Both the position numbers and the translations under genes were made by a program. A DNA stretch of 64,000 nt from Pseudomonas putida (GTDB lineage: Bacteria; Pseudomonadota; Gammaproteobacteria; Pseudomonadales; Pseudomonadaceae), in assembly GCF_022627325.1 (NCBI RefSeq), contig NZ_JAETZZ010000012.1:1-64000 (forward strand), read 5' to 3'. This document shows positions 42,115-51,251 of this stretch, in pieces; position 1 is the stretch's first letter; each line of letters begins with the position of its first letter. The notes under the pieces were generated by a model. It saw only the letters and a program-made list of their open reading frames with translations, made no database searches and was not told where the DNA came from.

Positions 42115-44076
42115 ATGCGCCTGAAGTGGCTGACCAATTTCAACACCCTGTTACTGGTGACCGTGTGTATCGCGCTGGGTGCAACCCTGTGGTGGTCGCA
42201 GCGTGCCCTGGAGCGCCCCTATCAATTGATGGAACGCTACCTGGGCCTGTCCCAGCAGTTCCAGAACCAGGCCGCGCGCAACATCCAGGCCTATCTGGGC
42301 AGCGGCGACGCCCTGCGCCATGCGGCGGCGCTGGAGGCCAACCAACAGCTTGCGCAGGCACTGGCCGACTGGCCTGAAGCGCTGGCCGGCCAATTGCGCC
42401 CCAGCCTTGATAGCCTGCAAGCCTTCACAACCAACGAGCTGCTCGCGGCCGGCAAACTGGCCGGCGACCCTCAAGCCCTGCTGTTGCAGGCCGAACGTGA
42501 ACTGGGCGCCAATCTCGAACAGCTGGCCAACTATGCCCGCGACAGCGCCAGCAGCGAGGCTAGCCGTTATCTGCTGCCGTTGTTCGACGCCAGCGTACAC
42601 CTGGGCCGCCTGTCGCTGGCCCGTGACAAACTGGTCAGCAGCGGCCGCGCCGAGCTGGCCGACGAGGTGGAACGCGAGCTGCAATTGATCCGCGCCCAGG
42701 CTCAGGTCATCGACAACCTGCCGTTGCTGGGCGTGACCCGCGCCGCTGAATCCAACGCCGATGATTTCGCTGCCATGATGGGCCTGGAAACGCAGACCGC
42801 AGGGGAGCAGGAAGACGTTGCCGTGGGCCTCAAGCGCGAACTGCAAAGCCTGCTCAACCGCTACCCCGGCGAACTGCAACGGACCCGCGACCAGATCGAA
42901 CGGCGTACCGTGCTGGCCGCCAGCACCAACGAACGGCTCGACGCCGTGCAAAAGGCCATTGCCAGCCTTGAGCCTGAAGTGCGCGGCCAGCATGCCCGTA
43001 TCGCCAGCGAAGTGCGCCTGATCCAGGGCCTGATGATCGGCCTGATCCTGCTGATCGCCCTGCTCATCGACACCCTGCAGCGGCGGCTGACGCGTACCCT
43101 GACTGGCTTGGCCCCGGCGCTGTCACGATGGGCCGAAGGCGACTTCGCCGCCCCCATCGCCCTGGGCAAGACCAACCGCGAGTTGCACGACATCCAGGAA
43201 TCGCTCAATCGCCTGCGCCAGTACCTGGTAGAGCTGGTCGGCACCATACGCCACAACGCTGAGCAGGTGGCCGGCAGCAGTCACGCACTGGCCGGCATGA
43301 GCGCTGCCCTGCATGACGGCGCAGAGCGCCAGGCGGGTGACACCGGGCAGATCCGCGATGCACTGGGCGAACTGGAGGCCACCATTTTGCAAGTGGCCGG
43401 TGATGCCAGCTCTGCGGCCGATGCCAGCCGCGCTGCCGGCCGCGCCGTGGAGCAAGGCCAGACGGTTATCGGCCAGAGCCTTGGCGGGCTGCGCACGCTG
43501 GTCGATGAAGTACAGGGCAATGCACGCATGATCGAACAGCTGGCCGAGGAGTCGGCCACCATCGGCGGTGTGCTCACGGTGATCAGGTCGATCGCCGAGC
43601 AGACCAACCTGCTGGCGTTGAATGCCGCCATCGAGGCCGCCCGCGCGGGCGAGATGGGCCGCGGCTTTGCCGTGGTCGCAGACGAGGTACGCTCGCTGGC
43701 GCAACGCACCACTGGCGCCACTGGCGAGATCCAGGCCTTGATCGACCGGCTGCAGCAGGCGGCAAGGGAATCGGTGACGGGCATGCGCGCGCAACTGGAA
43801 CACGCCCAAGCTACAGCTGACCAGGCTCAGGCTGCCGATGGCGCGCTGGACGAAATCGTCAACGCGATCCGCACCATAGCCAATACCGCAGTGCGCATTG
43901 CTGACGTCACGGCGCAGCAGAGTGATGCGGTGAGCGAGATCCGGGGGCACAGCGAGCGGATTCATGAACTGGGTGAAGACAACCTGCAGCGCATCGGTGA
44001 AGGCCGTGAGCAGGGCGAGCAATTGCTGACCCTTGGTGGCGAACTGAACCGGGCGGTGCGGGCCTTCAGGCTGTGA
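42115..44076 (+). CDS. Methyl-accepting chemotaxis protein, CtpL-like
   Basis: It has 653 residues. First membrane helix about 9-27; a long all-helical periplasmic sensor (about 30-300), not a Cache fold; second helix about 302-322; HAMP; and a signalling domain with tip EQTNLLALNAAIEAARAGEM. P. aeruginosa CtpL (PA4844) mediates phosphate taxis at low phosphate, and lies in the same gene order beside PA4843 and dsbD. A Pho-box-like site upstream agrees with that. The phosphate ligand is inferred from synteny. Confidence 0.85.
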   Translation: MRLKWLTNFNTLLLVTVCIALGATLWWSQRALERPYQLMERYLGLSQQFQNQAARNIQAYLGSGDALRHAAALEANQQLAQALADWPEALAGQLRPSLDSLQAFTTNELLAAGKLAGDPQALLLQAERELGANLEQLANYARDSASSEASRYLLPLFDASVHLGRLSLARDKLVSSGRAELADEVERELQLIRAQAQVIDNLPLLGVTRAAESNADDFAAMMGLETQTAGEQEDVAVGLKRELQSLLNRYPGELQRTRDQIERRTVLAASTNERLDAVQKAIASLEPEVRGQHARIASEVRLIQGLMIGLILLIALLIDTLQRRLTRTLTGLAPALSRWAEGDFAAPIALGKTNRELHDIQESLNRLRQYLVELVGTIRHNAEQVAGSSHALAGMSAALHDGAERQAGDTGQIRDALGELEATILQVAGDASSAADASRAAGRAVEQGQTVIGQSLGGLRTLVDEVQGNARMIEQLAEESATIGGVLTVIRSIAEQTNLLALNAAIEAARAGEMGRGFAVVADEVRSLAQRTTGATGEIQALIDRLQQAARESVTGMRAQLEHAQATADQAQAADGALDEIVNAIRTIANTAVRIADVTAQQSDAVSEIRGHSERIHELGEDNLQRIGEGREQGEQLLTLGGELNRAVRAFRL

Positions 44077-44152
44077 TCGTTTGCCTGCCCCGCCCCCCAA
44101 CGAAGGCCAACTCCGTTATCATGCCCGGCACGTTCCACCCCGCGAGGACGCC

Positions 44153-45934
44153 ATGCGCCGCCTGTTTTTCCTGCTTTTCCTGCTGCTGGCCAGCCCTGCC
44201 TTCGCCACGGGCCTGCTCGACAACCGCCCCAGCGCCACCCTCGGCGCCGCCTCGCTGAGCAACAGCGCAGACTTTCTGCCAGTACACGAAGCCTTCAAGC
44301 TCAGCCTGGTCCAGGCTGATGCGCACACCCTCAAGCTGCGCTTCGTCGCCACCGACGGCTATTACCTCTACCGCCATCGCTTCCAGTTCCGCACCGAGCC
44401 GGCAGACATCGCCCTGGGCTCGCCGAACATTCCCAAGGGCGAGGCCAAACACGATGAGTTCTTCGGCGACGTCGAGGTCTACCACGGCGTACTGGACATC
44501 GAACTGCCGCGCACCGACGCTCGCGCCTTCACCCTGCTGGTCGGCTACCAGGGCTGTGCCGACAAGGGCCTGTGCTACCCGCCAGAGACGGCACGCCTGA
44601 GCATCGACGGCGCAGGGGGTAGCACCGCCGACGCCCCCGCGACGGCCAGCGAACAAGGCTGGAGCTGGAAATCACTGCTGCTGTTCTTCCTCGCCGGGGT
44701 TGGCCTGACCTTCACTCCCTGCGTGTTGCCGATGCTGCCGATCCTCTCTGGCGTGGTCTTGCGTGGCCAGGTCGGTGGCCTGCGCGGCCTGGCCCTGTCG
44801 CTGGCCTATGTGCTGGCCATGGCCGCCAGTTTCGCCATGCTGGGCGCATTGATGGGCCTGTTCGGTGCAAGCCTGAACCTGCAGGCGCGGCTGCAATCGG
44901 CGTGGGTGCTGGTGCCTTTCGCGCTGTTCTTCGTGCTGTTCGCCCTGGCCATGTTCGGCCTGTTCGAACTCAAACTGCCACAGGCCTTGAGCAATCGCCT
45001 CGATTCCCTCGCCCACCGCACCAAGGGCGGCTCGCTGTTGGGCGCAGCGGTGCTGGGCGTGCTGTCCAGCCTGCTGGTTTCGCCGTGCGTCTCGGCACCT
45101 CTGGCCGGCGCCTTGCTGTATATCAGTGCCAGCGGTGACGCCCTGGGTGGCGCTCTCAAACTGTTCGCCCTGGGCCTGGGCATGGGCGCGCCGTTGTTGG
45201 TGGTGGCCACGGGGGGCGCGGCCTGGCTGCCAAAGAGCGGGCCTTGGCTGAACACCGTGAAAAACGCTATTGGTGTACTGCTGCTGGGCCTGGCCATCGG
45301 CCTGCTCAGCCGCGTATTGCCGGGGCCGGCGACCTTGTTGCTGGTCGGGTTCCTGAGCGTGGGCGTGGCCATTTTCCTCGGGGCGCTGGAGTTCGTGGTC
45401 AAGGCGCCACGCCAACGCCTGGCGCAACTGCTGGGCCTGGCCCTGCTGGTGTACGGCCTGGCCTGCTGGTATGGCGCCCTGCATGGCCAGGGCGACCCGC
45501 TGCGCCCACTGCCAGCACCCGCGCCGGCCAGTGCCGGCAGTGGCCCGGCAGCCTCGGTGGATGCCTGGCAAACCGTCACCACGCCGGCTGCACTCGACGC
45601 GGCACTGGCCGAGGCGAAAGCTGCTGGGCAGCCCGTGTTGCTCGACTGGTACGCCGACTGGTGCATCAGTTGCAAGGTCATCGAGCATGAAGTCCTCAAC
45701 GCAGCGCAGGTCCAACCCCAACTGAGCGCCTTCAAGTTGCTGCGTTTCGACATCACCGAAAGCAACGCCGAGCAACGCACCCTGCTCGACCGCTATCAGC
45801 TGTTCGGCCCGCCTGCACTGTTGTTCTTTGCCGCGAACGGCAGCGAAATGACCACCGATCGGGTCATTGGCGAGATAAACGCCGCCGAATTCGCGGGTAT
45901 TCTGGCGCGCGTGCGCGGCAAACTCGGTCTATAA
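44153..45934 (+). CDS. dsbD: Thiol:disulfide interchange protein DsbD
   Basis: It has 593 residues. Signal peptide (1-20); periplasmic DsbD-alpha domain with the Cys pair in GYQGCADKGLCYPPE; eight-helix membrane domain with TPCVLPMLPIL and LLVSPCVSAPL; C-terminal thioredoxin-like domain with CISC at Cys504/507 (DWYADWCISCKVIE). All six electron-relay cysteines are present. It carries reducing power from thioredoxin to the periplasm. GAGGAC precedes the ATG at 44153. Confidence 0.95.
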   Translation: MRRLFFLLFLLLASPAFATGLLDNRPSATLGAASLSNSADFLPVHEAFKLSLVQADAHTLKLRFVATDGYYLYRHRFQFRTEPADIALGSPNIPKGEAKHDEFFGDVEVYHGVLDIELPRTDARAFTLLVGYQGCADKGLCYPPETARLSIDGAGGSTADAPATASEQGWSWKSLLLFFLAGVGLTFTPCVLPMLPILSGVVLRGQVGGLRGLALSLAYVLAMAASFAMLGALMGLFGASLNLQARLQSAWVLVPFALFFVLFALAMFGLFELKLPQALSNRLDSLAHRTKGGSLLGAAVLGVLSSLLVSPCVSAPLAGALLYISASGDALGGALKLFALGLGMGAPLLVVATGGAAWLPKSGPWLNTVKNAIGVLLLGLAIGLLSRVLPGPATLLLVGFLSVGVAIFLGALEFVVKAPRQRLAQLLGLALLVYGLACWYGALHGQGDPLRPLPAPAPASAGSGPAASVDAWQTVTTPAALDAALAEAKAAGQPVLLDWYADWCISCKVIEHEVLNAAQVQPQLSAFKLLRFDITESNAEQRTLLDRYQLFGPPALLFFAANGSEMTTDRVIGEINAAEFAGILARVRGKLGL

Positions 45935-46113
45935 CTTCCCGCGTGCCGGCATAATTCTGCGAAGGAGTGACCAGATTTAATTTTTTGGTCACATACTTCG
46001 CGCGAACCTCGGACATCGTGCTGGCTATTGCCGGGAACTGGACACTTGCGGTCGCTTTACGGCACACTCGCCGCGCTGTGTCGAATTGCCCTACAAATCC
46101 AAGGAATCTGCAG

Positions 46114-46566
46114 ATGGCAACGCTACTGGTGCTTCACGGCCCCAACCTGAACATGCTCGGGCTTCGCGAACCGAGCCACTACGGCGCCGTGACCCTGGCC
46201 CAGATCAACCAGGACCTGGAGCAGCGCGCCCGCGCCGCAGGCCATCACCTGCAATACCTGCAGAGCAATGCCGAGTACGAGCTGATCGACCGGATTCACG
46301 CAGCACGCAACGAGGGTGTGGACTTCATCCTGATCAATCCGGCTGCTTTCACCCACACAAGCGTCGCATTACGTGACGCATTGCTTTCGGTGAGCATCCC
46401 ATTCATCGAAGTGCACCTGTCAAACGTGCACAAACGCGAACCGTTCCGTCACCACTCCTACTTCTCCGATGTAGCCGTAGGGGTGATCTGCGGTCTGGGC
46501 GCCAGCGGGTATCGCCTGGCCCTGGAGGCCGCACTGGAACAACTGGCTGCCAACGCACAGCCCTGA
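46114..46566 (+). CDS. aroQ: 3-dehydroquinate dehydratase, type II
   Basis: It has 150 residues. Third step of the shikimate pathway. The active-site Tyr lies in GLREPSHYG (18-26), with Asn/His in INPAAFTHTSVALRDAL and the conserved HLSNVHKREPFRHHSYF near 100. AAGGAATC precedes the ATG at 46114. Upstream of accB by 101 bp, the usual Pseudomonas order. Confidence 0.95.
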   Translation: MATLLVLHGPNLNMLGLREPSHYGAVTLAQINQDLEQRARAAGHHLQYLQSNAEYELIDRIHAARNEGVDFILINPAAFTHTSVALRDALLSVSIPFIEVHLSNVHKREPFRHHSYFSDVAVGVICGLGASGYRLALEAALEQLAANAQP

Positions 46567-46603
46567 TGATAGAAGCCCTGGCCTGAGTGGGCCGGGGTTC
46601 GAG

Positions 46604-46626
46604 AAAAACGTTTCAGATACGTTTTT
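46604..46626. terminator. AT-rich hairpin between aroQ and accB
   Basis: AAAAACGT (46604-46611) and ACGTTTTT (46619-46626) form a perfect 8-bp stem with a 7-base loop, ending in T5. A second stem, CCCTGGCC/GGCCGGGG with one G-T pair, lies just before it (46576-46597). Either could end aroQ transcription or attenuate accBC. Confidence 0.55.
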
Positions 46627-46667
46627 AACTTATGCCCCCTGACCGAACCTTTGGGAGTTGATGATTA

Positions 46668-47129
46668 ATGGATATCCGTAAAGTCAAGAAACTGATCGAG
46701 CTGCTGGAAGAGTCTGGCATCGACGAACTGGAGATCAAGGAAGGCGAAGAGTCGGTCCGTATCAGCCGTCACAGCAAGACCCCAGCCGCTCAGCAGTTCT
46801 ACGCACCTGCGCCAATGGCTGCCGCACCTGCAGCTGCTCCGGTCGCTGCTGCTGCGCCGGCTGCCGAAGCTGCCGCCACCGCCCCGGCGCTCAAAGGCAC
46901 CGTGATCCGCTCGCCAATGGTCGGTACCTTCTACCGCAAACCTTCGCCGACCTCGCCGAACTTCGCTGAAGTGGGCCAGAGCGTGAAGAAAGGCGACACG
47001 CTGTGCATCGTCGAAGCGATGAAGATGATGAACCACATCGAAGCCGATATCGGCGGCGTTATCGACGCCATCCTGGTGGAAGACGGTCAGCCGGTTGAGT
47101 TCGACCAGCCGCTGTTCACCATCGTTTGA
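46668..47129 (+). CDS. accB: Biotin carboxyl carrier protein of acetyl-CoA carboxylase
   Basis: It has 153 residues. N-terminal region, a flexible Ala/Pro-rich linker (about 45-72) and the C-terminal biotinyl domain with the biotinylated Lys119 in VEAMKMMNH. Carries carboxybiotin between AccC and AccAD in fatty-acid synthesis. GGGAGTTG precedes the ATG. It is 17 bp ahead of accC. Confidence 0.97.
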   Translation: MDIRKVKKLIELLEESGIDELEIKEGEESVRISRHSKTPAAQQFYAPAPMAAAPAAAPVAAAAPAAEAAATAPALKGTVIRSPMVGTFYRKPSPTSPNFAEVGQSVKKGDTLCIVEAMKMMNHIEADIGGVIDAILVEDGQPVEFDQPLFTIV

Positions 47130-47146
47130 TTCGCGGAGAGCCAACG

Positions 47147-48502
47147 ATGTCTGGGAAGCTGGAAAAAGTCCTGATCGCCAACCGCGGGGAAATTGCCCTG
47201 CGGATCCTGCGTGCCTGCAAAGAACTGGGCATCAAGACCGTCGCCGTGCACTCCACGGCCGACCGTGAACTGATGCACCTGGGCCTGGCAGACGAGTCGG
47301 TCTGCATTGGTCCTGCTTCGTCCAAAGATTCGTACCTGCACATCCCGGCGATCATCGCCGCTGCTGAAGTGACAGGCGCTACCGCCATCCACCCGGGTTA
47401 CGGCTTCCTCGCAGAGAACGCCGATTTCGCCGAGCAGGTGGAGAAGTCCGGTTTTGCCTTCATCGGCCCGCGCGCCGACACCATTCGCCTGATGGGCGAC
47501 AAGGTGTCGGCCAAGGACGCGATGATCAAGACCGGCGTACCGACCGTACCAGGTTCCGATGGCCCGCTGCCGGAAGACGAAGAGGTCGCCCTGGCGATCG
47601 CCCGTGACGTCGGCTACCCGGTGATCATCAAGGCCGCCGGTGGTGGTGGTGGCCGCGGTATGCGCGTGGTGCACAAGGAAGAGGACCTGATCGCCTCGGC
47701 CAAGCTCACCCGTACCGAAGCCGGTGCCGCCTTCGGCAACCCGATGGTCTACCTGGAGAAGTTCCTGACCAACCCACGTCACGTGGAAGTTCAGGTGCTG
47801 TCCGACGGCCAGGGCAACGCTATCCACCTGGGCGACCGCGACTGCTCGCTGCAGCGTCGTCACCAGAAAGTACTGGAAGAAGCACCTGCTCCGGGCATCG
47901 ACGAGAAGGCCCGCCAGGAAGTCTTCAAGCGTTGCGTCGATGCCTGCATCGAGATCGGCTACCGTGGCGCCGGCACCTTCGAATTCCTGTACGAAAACGG
48001 CCGTTTCTACTTCATTGAAATGAATACCCGTGTGCAGGTTGAGCACCCGGTCTCGGAGATGGTCACCGGTATCGACATCGTCAAGGAGATGCTCAGCATC
48101 GCCGCTGGCAACAAGCTGTCGATCCGTCAGGAAGACGTGGTGATCCGCGGTCACTCGCTGGAGTGCCGGATCAACGCAGAAGACCCGAAGAAGTTCATTC
48201 CGAGCCCAGGCAAGGTCAAGCACTTCCACGCCCCGGGTGGCAACGGCGTTCGCGTCGATTCGCACCTGTACAGCGGTTACTCGGTTCCGCCGAACTACGA
48301 CTCGCTGATCGGCAAGCTGATCACCTACGGCAAAGACCGCGATGAAGCCATGGCCCGCATGCGCAACGCCCTGGACGAAATCGTCGTCGACGGCATCAAG
48401 ACCAACATCCCGCTGCACCGCGACCTGGTGCGTGATGAAGGTTTCTGCAAAGGCGGCGTGAACATCCACTACCTCGAGCACAAACTGGCCAACCAGGAGT
48501 GA
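47147..48502 (+). CDS. accC: Biotin carboxylase subunit of acetyl-CoA carboxylase
   Basis: It has 451 residues. ATP-grasp enzyme that carboxylates the biotin of AccB. The start MSGKLEKVLIANRGEIALR, the glycine-rich KAAGGGGGRGMRV (ATP loop), and EMNTRVQVEHPVSE with the catalytic Glu/Arg are all present. Chosen ATG 47147 follows GGAGAG. A strong terminator follows. Confidence 0.97.
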   Translation: MSGKLEKVLIANRGEIALRILRACKELGIKTVAVHSTADRELMHLGLADESVCIGPASSKDSYLHIPAIIAAAEVTGATAIHPGYGFLAENADFAEQVEKSGFAFIGPRADTIRLMGDKVSAKDAMIKTGVPTVPGSDGPLPEDEEVALAIARDVGYPVIIKAAGGGGGRGMRVVHKEEDLIASAKLTRTEAGAAFGNPMVYLEKFLTNPRHVEVQVLSDGQGNAIHLGDRDCSLQRRHQKVLEEAPAPGIDEKARQEVFKRCVDACIEIGYRGAGTFEFLYENGRFYFIEMNTRVQVEHPVSEMVTGIDIVKEMLSIAAGNKLSIRQEDVVIRGHSLECRINAEDPKKFIPSPGKVKHFHAPGGNGVRVDSHLYSGYSVPPNYDSLIGKLITYGKDRDEAMARMRNALDEIVVDGIKTNIPLHRDLVRDEGFCKGGVNIHYLEHKLANQE

Positions 48503-48526
48503 TCGCGTTAGCGTGATGCAACCCCG

Positions 48527-48553
48527 AACCCCGGCCCTGTGCCGGGGTTTTTT
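48527..48553 (+). terminator. Rho-independent terminator of accBC
   Basis: Stem AACCCCGGC (48527-48535) / GCCGGGGTT (48541-48549), loop CCTGT, then a T-run to 48553, 25 bases after the accC stop codon. Confidence 0.9.
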
Positions 48554-48795
48554 GTGGGGCTTTTTCACGCCAACGGTCATGCAGCACCCCATTTACTGGG
48601 CCGATCGCGAACAAAGCAGCACCTCCGGTCAGATCACTACACTGAAAAACACTGAAGGGCCTAAGGAAGCCGGCTTGCCGGCCATTGGGCTGCAGGCAGC
48701 GCCTCAAGCCATCCACAAACACCCCGCACTCGCGTAAACTGCCAGCCTTCGCGCAGCCTCGGGCTGCCCCTCTCGATTTACCAAAGGTGCCCGCC

Positions 48796-49674
48796 ATGCC
48801 TTGGCTGCAAGTACGCCTGGCCATCAGCCCGGAACAAGCCGAAACCTACGAAGACGCCCTGCTCGAAGTCGGCGCCGTGTCGGTCACGTTCATGGACGCC
48901 GAAGACCAGCCGATCTTCGAACCCGACCTCAACACCACGCCGCTGTGGTCGCATACCCACCTGCTGGCACTGTTCGAGGCCGACGCCGACCCTGAACAGG
49001 TGTTCGCTCACCTGCGCCTGCTGACCGGCACGCAGCTGCCGGAACACCAGGCCGAAGTGATCGAGGATCAGGATTGGGAACGCAGCTGGATGGACAACTT
49101 CCAGCCAATGCGCTTCGGCCGCCGCTTGTGGATCGTGCCAAGCTGGCACGAGGCGCCGGAAAAGGACGCCGTAAACCTGCTGCTTGACCCAGGCCTGGCC
49201 TTTGGCACCGGCACCCACCCAACCACCGCCCTGTGCCTGGAATGGCTCGACGGCCAGCAGCTCGAAGGCACCCAGGTCCTGGACTTCGGCTGCGGTTCGG
49301 GCATTCTGGCGATTGCCGCACTGTTGTTGGACGCACGCGAAGCGGTCGGTACCGACATCGACGTGCAGGCCATCGAAGCCTCGCGTGACAACGCCCAGCG
49401 CAACGGCGTCGCCGACGAGAAGCTGGCGCTGTACCTGCCCGAGCATATGCCGGCCATGCAGGCCGACGTGCTGGTCGCCAATATCCTCGCAGGCCCTTTG
49501 GTCTCGCTGGCGCCGCAGCTGTCCGGCCTGGTACGCCCAGGCGGCCTGCTCGCATTGTCTGGCATCCTCGCCGAACAGGGTGAGGAAGTGGCCGCAGCCT
49601 ACGCTGCCGACTTCGAGCTGGACCCGATCGTCGTACGCGACGGCTGGGTACGCATCAGTGGTCGCCGCCGCTAA
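48796..49674 (+). CDS. prmA: Ribosomal protein L11 methyltransferase
   Basis: It has 292 residues, as E. coli PrmA (293). An N-terminal substrate-recognition domain (1-60) and a SAM domain with DFGCGSGILAIAALLL (near 164) and VLVANILAGPLV (near 225). It trimethylates L11. The ATG at 48796 is used; the gap of 290 bp upstream holds the accBC terminator and no gene. Confidence 0.94.
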   Translation: MPWLQVRLAISPEQAETYEDALLEVGAVSVTFMDAEDQPIFEPDLNTTPLWSHTHLLALFEADADPEQVFAHLRLLTGTQLPEHQAEVIEDQDWERSWMDNFQPMRFGRRLWIVPSWHEAPEKDAVNLLLDPGLAFGTGTHPTTALCLEWLDGQQLEGTQVLDFGCGSGILAIAALLLDAREAVGTDIDVQAIEASRDNAQRNGVADEKLALYLPEHMPAMQADVLVANILAGPLVSLAPQLSGLVRPGGLLALSGILAEQGEEVAAAYAADFELDPIVVRDGWVRISGRRR

Positions 49675-49716
49675 GCGGGCCTAAAATACTTTTCTGCACA
49701 GCTCCCGGATCGCCGC

Positions 49717-51045
49717 ATGACCGACAGTTTCGTCACCCAGTGCCCGCATTGCCAGACCAGCTTTCGCGTCACCCACCACCAATTGAGCGTGGCGCGTGGG
49801 GTCGTGCGCTGCGGCCATTGCCTGCAGGTGTTCAACGCGGCGAAGCAACTGCTGGAGCAGAACCGCGCCAGCGCCGCCCCGGCAGTGCCGCCAATCCCGG
49901 CGGTTGGGCCAGTCACTGCGCCCGAGCCACCGGTCAGCGAGCGCCCAGCCGCCGAGCCGCAAGACTGGGCAGCCACAGCTCAAGCCCTCGACGAACTTGA
50001 CCTGGACCAGGAACTGGCCCGCCTCGAACGCCGTGGCAAGGCAGACGAGCCGCGCCCCGCCGCCCCTGTCGATGCACTACAGGCGCGGCGTAACGAGCCC
50101 GCCGCCGAGCCCCATGGCGACGAGCTGTTCGGTAATGCGACCGACGATCACCATGAGCCGCTGGAGCCCGAAGAGCCCGCCCCGGTACTGCTCAAGCCAG
50201 AGCCGCTGGACCTGGAGCCTGCCCCGGGCGATCGCACCGAGCCCACGCTGGACGGCAACCTGGACCTGGACTTCGATGATGAACCTGCCGTGCATCGGCC
50301 CGCCGAGCGCGACAACCCGAACGACTTCCCCGAGCGGCTGCCGCCAGATGACGAACCCGTTCACGAAAAGGGCCTGAGTGCCCGTGATGATGACGATACG
50401 GATCTGCATCTTTCGGCGCACGATGCCACCCCTGCCCCGGGGCTGACCGGCGAGCGCCTTGAACCTGGCTTCACCGCCAAGGCGTCGCGTGCGTCACGCA
50501 AGGAGCCGCTCATCGACGTGGTCGACGACCCTTTGCAACTGGGCTGGGAAAAGCCGCGCCCCCACTGGGGCAAGCGCGTGCTCTGGACCGTGCTCACGCT
50601 GCTGGCCGCCGGCCTGCTGGCCTTCCAGTACGTGTGGTTCCATTTCGATGAAATGGCGCGCCAGGACCAGTATCGCCCGCTCTTCCAGCAGCTGTGCCCG
50701 ATGCTTGGCTGTGAGGTGCCTACCCGCGTCGATATTGGCCGGATCAAGAGCAGCAACCTGGTCGTGCGCAGCCACCCGGACTTCAAGGGCGCGCTGATCG
50801 TCGACGCGATCATCTACAACCGCGCCCCCTTCGCCCAGCCGTTCCCTCTGCTGGAGCTGCGTTTTGCCGACCTCAATGGCCAATTGATCGCCAGCCGGCG
50901 CTTCAAGCCGAGCGAGTATCTCTCGGGTGAACTGGCCGGCCGTGGCGAAATGCCCAGCCAGACGCCCATCCACATTGCCCTGGATATCCTCGACCCTGGC
51001 CCTAGAGCGGTGAATTACAGCTTGAGCTTCCGCTCCCCCGAATAG
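49717..51045 (+). CDS. DUF3426 zinc-ribbon membrane protein
   Basis: It has 442 residues. N-terminal zinc ribbon of the MJ0042 type (CPHCQTSFRV and CGHCLQVF, residues 8-33); a long acidic, proline-rich linker (about 50-270); a membrane helix near 288-306 (VLWTVLTLLAAGLLAFQYVW); and a C-terminal DUF3426 domain (about 325-440). The topology suggests a cytoplasmic ribbon and a periplasmic DUF3426 domain. CGGATC precedes the ATG. It lies between prmA and dusB, as in P. aeruginosa. The function is unknown. Confidence 0.88.
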   Translation: MTDSFVTQCPHCQTSFRVTHHQLSVARGVVRCGHCLQVFNAAKQLLEQNRASAAPAVPPIPAVGPVTAPEPPVSERPAAEPQDWAATAQALDELDLDQELARLERRGKADEPRPAAPVDALQARRNEPAAEPHGDELFGNATDDHHEPLEPEEPAPVLLKPEPLDLEPAPGDRTEPTLDGNLDLDFDDEPAVHRPAERDNPNDFPERLPPDDEPVHEKGLSARDDDDTDLHLSAHDATPAPGLTGERLEPGFTAKASRASRKEPLIDVVDDPLQLGWEKPRPHWGKRVLWTVLTLLAAGLLAFQYVWFHFDEMARQDQYRPLFQQLCPMLGCEVPTRVDIGRIKSSNLVVRSHPDFKGALIVDAIIYNRAPFAQPFPLLELRFADLNGQLIASRRFKPSEYLSGELAGRGEMPSQTPIHIALDILDPGPRAVNYSLSFRSPE

Positions 51046-51050
51046 ACGCC

Positions 51051-51126
51051 GAGCTGCAAGCTGCAAGAGAAGCGAGCCGACAACCGGTCTGCTCCCTCTT
51101 GCCGCTTGCAGCTTGCAGCTTGTAGC
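51051..51126. repeat. AAGCTGCAAGC-type inverted repeat, copy 2
   Basis: Left arm GAGCTGCAAGCTGCAAG (51051-51067), right arm from about 51104 to 51126 built from CTTGCAGCTTGCAGCTTGTAG. It follows the DUF3426 stop by 5 bp and may terminate it. Same family as 28971-29070. Confidence 0.75.
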
Positions 51127-51251
51127 GCCTGGTCATAAGCCTGCAACTGTTCAGAATTTATCCAAATCCATCTTTATCCGGTCACCGAGAGCGGGTATTA
51201 TGCCAACCCTTTTTCGACTCCAATGATTCGGCCCCACAACAGGGAACACCT

